Shown here piece after piece: positions 4,351 through 5,229 of a DNA stretch of 5,229 nt. Every line of letters starts with the position of its first letter. The first letter of the stretch is position 1. The translations under genes and the position numbers were made by a program. The stretch covers positions 1 through 5,229 of the forward strand of contig DAHWHV010000220.1 in the NCBI GenBank assembly GCA_027335545.1, read 5' to 3'. The notes under the pieces are model-generated. The model had not been told where the DNA came from. It made no database searches and saw only the letters and a program-made list of their open reading frames with translations. The stretch comes from Clostridia bacterium (GTDB lineage Bacteria; Bacillota_E; RBS10-35; JAJYVN01).

Positions 4351-5229
4351 ATGCGACGGTACTGGTGGGTGCCGCTGGTCATCGCCGCCATCGTCGACGC
4401 GGGCCTGGTGCTGCACGGGTTCTCCCTGCCGGGCCCCACGGTCAGCCGCGCCGTGCAGAGGTCGCTGCTGGCCCGCGGTTGCCAGGAGGGGTTGCTCGTG
4501 CGGACGGCGAGCGGGCCCGACGAACTGTCGCTGCTGCACGTCCGGGTGCAGGGTGCCGCCCTGCGGGTGCGCGAGATGCGTGCCGAGTTCCAGGCCGGCG
4601 GGGTGCTGACGGGGGCCTCGCGGGCGAGTGTGGCGGCGAACGCGGACGAGACCACCTCCCAGGCCCCGCCGGCGCCCGCGGCGGGACCGCACCCGCTCTT
4701 GTCCCCGTATCTGCAGCAGGTGCACGCTCGGGCCTCGTGGTTGGTGGGGGACTGCCTGCCCCTCCCCAACCCCCAGGCCAGTCACCTGCACGCGGCGGGG
4801 ACCCTGCGGCTGGGAGGGGCCAAGGACCAGGTCTTTTTCGGCCTGGCGAGCTTCCAGAGCAACGGCCATCCCATCTTCGCCGCGCCGGCCTCCGTATGGA
4901 TGGGGCTTGGGCCCCGGCGCACCCTCGCGTTTGCGGTGGTGGACGGGACCCTCCTGCCCACCGACACCCGGGCCGTCTTCGCCTCGGTGTTCGCGTACGG
5001 GGTGCCCGGTCCACCCGCGGCCGGCGGCCCTTCGCCAGCCGCGCGCCTTCGCCTCTACGAGTCGACGCATGCCCAGATCGTCGCTCTGCTGAAGGCTTTG
5101 GGCGTTCACGTCCCCGTCGGCGCGGCGTCTCTGCCTTCCGGGTCTCCGGCAGCGGGAGGGCGGCCATCCCCGTCCCCCAGCGCCATGGCTCCGGCGTCCA
5201 AGGGCCGATCGGTCAAGACTGCGCGGTCG
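4351..5229 (+). CDS. Partial gene: exported or membrane-anchored protein of unknown function (3' end beyond window)
   Basis: The frame from ATG 4351 stays open for all 293 codons to the last base, so the C-terminus is missing. The N-terminus is a signal peptide or signal anchor: MRR followed by a hydrophobic stretch (residues 4-26, YWWVPLVIAAIVDAGLVLH...). The rest should lie outside the membrane. A first domain (about 30-98) contains SLLHVRVQGAALRV and AEFQAGGVLTG, alternating in a beta-like way. A Pro/Ala linker follows (103-113), then a second domain (about 115-255) with PYLQQVHARASWLVGDCLPLP, VFFGLASFQSNGHPIF and TLAFAVVDGTLLP. The end is low-complexity Pro/Ser/Ala (260-290). Two Cys (44, 135) are present. 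Third positions are almost all G/C in this frame, and opposite-strand frames over the same bases read as Arg/Pro-rich shadows. I do not recognise a family. A role at the cell surface, perhaps in envelope or sporulation biology, is only a guess. Confidence 0.78.
   Translation, partial: MRRYWWVPLVIAAIVDAGLVLHGFSLPGPTVSRAVQRSLLARGCQEGLLVRTASGPDELSLLHVRVQGAALRVREMRAEFQAGGVLTGASRASVAANADETTSQAPPAPAAGPHPLLSPYLQQVHARASWLVGDCLPLPNPQASHLHAAGTLRLGGAKDQVFFGLASFQSNGHPIFAAPASVWMGLGPRRTLAFAVVDGTLLPTDTRAVFASVFAYGVPGPPAAGGPSPAARLRLYESTHAQIVALLKALGVHVPVGAASLPSGSPAAGGRPSPSPSAMAPASKGRSVKTARS

Noticed and set aside
2642..4609. 655-codon + strand open frame
   Set aside because: It is a shadow of the two - strand genes, with an Arg/Gly/Pro-rich and low-complexity translation. 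The opposite frames encode a clear membrane protein and a balanced soluble protein.
3889..5109. Long - strand reading of 406 codons
   Set aside because: It overlaps the + strand gene at 4351 and reads as Arg/Gly/Pro-rich sequence. The + frame has a signal anchor, a good ribosome-binding site and strong G/C at third positions.

Overview
The window is very GC-rich (roughly 70% or more by eye) bacterial chromosomal DNA with compact Shine-Dalgarno-led genes. Start codons include ATG, GTG and TTG, and third codon positions are strongly G/C. A high-GC lineage such as a thermophilic or deep-branching Bacillota (Thermaerobacter or Limnochordia-like) or Chloroflexota would fit. That is an impression from composition only, because no marker gene is present to settle taxonomy.

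Layout: five protein genes are supported. Left part, + strand: a non-coding structured leader (1-297), then a small MTH1187/YkoF-type thiamine-binding protein (298-612), the only gene whose family I recognise. A 415-base gap follows, then a 261-residue protein of unknown function (1028-1813). Middle, - strand: a 225-residue protein of unknown function with a coiled-coil-like C-terminal part and an in-frame run of nine G (2098-2775). Upstream of it, separated by 328 bases, lies a 321-residue protein with about eight transmembrane segments (3104-4069). Right part, + strand: a protein with an N-terminal membrane anchor or signal (4351 to the window end) that has no stop codon inside the window and so is a 3'-truncated gene.

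The 1028 gene and the 2098 gene converge on a hairpin-rich 284-base spacer. The membrane-protein gene and the right-hand gene diverge from a 281-base spacer. That spacer holds the clearest regulatory architecture of the window: an isolated AT-rich island with TATAAT on the - strand and TATTAT on the + strand, and a perfect 14-bp inverted repeat immediately before the ribosome-binding site of the membrane-protein gene.

How the genes work together cannot be read from sequence. No pathway links them, and no mobile element, CRISPR array, tRNA or rRNA was found. The best leads are the hairpin abutting the membrane-protein start, the leader of the thiamine-binding gene (which lacks recognisable THI-box signatures), the G9 tract, and four genes that match no family I know.
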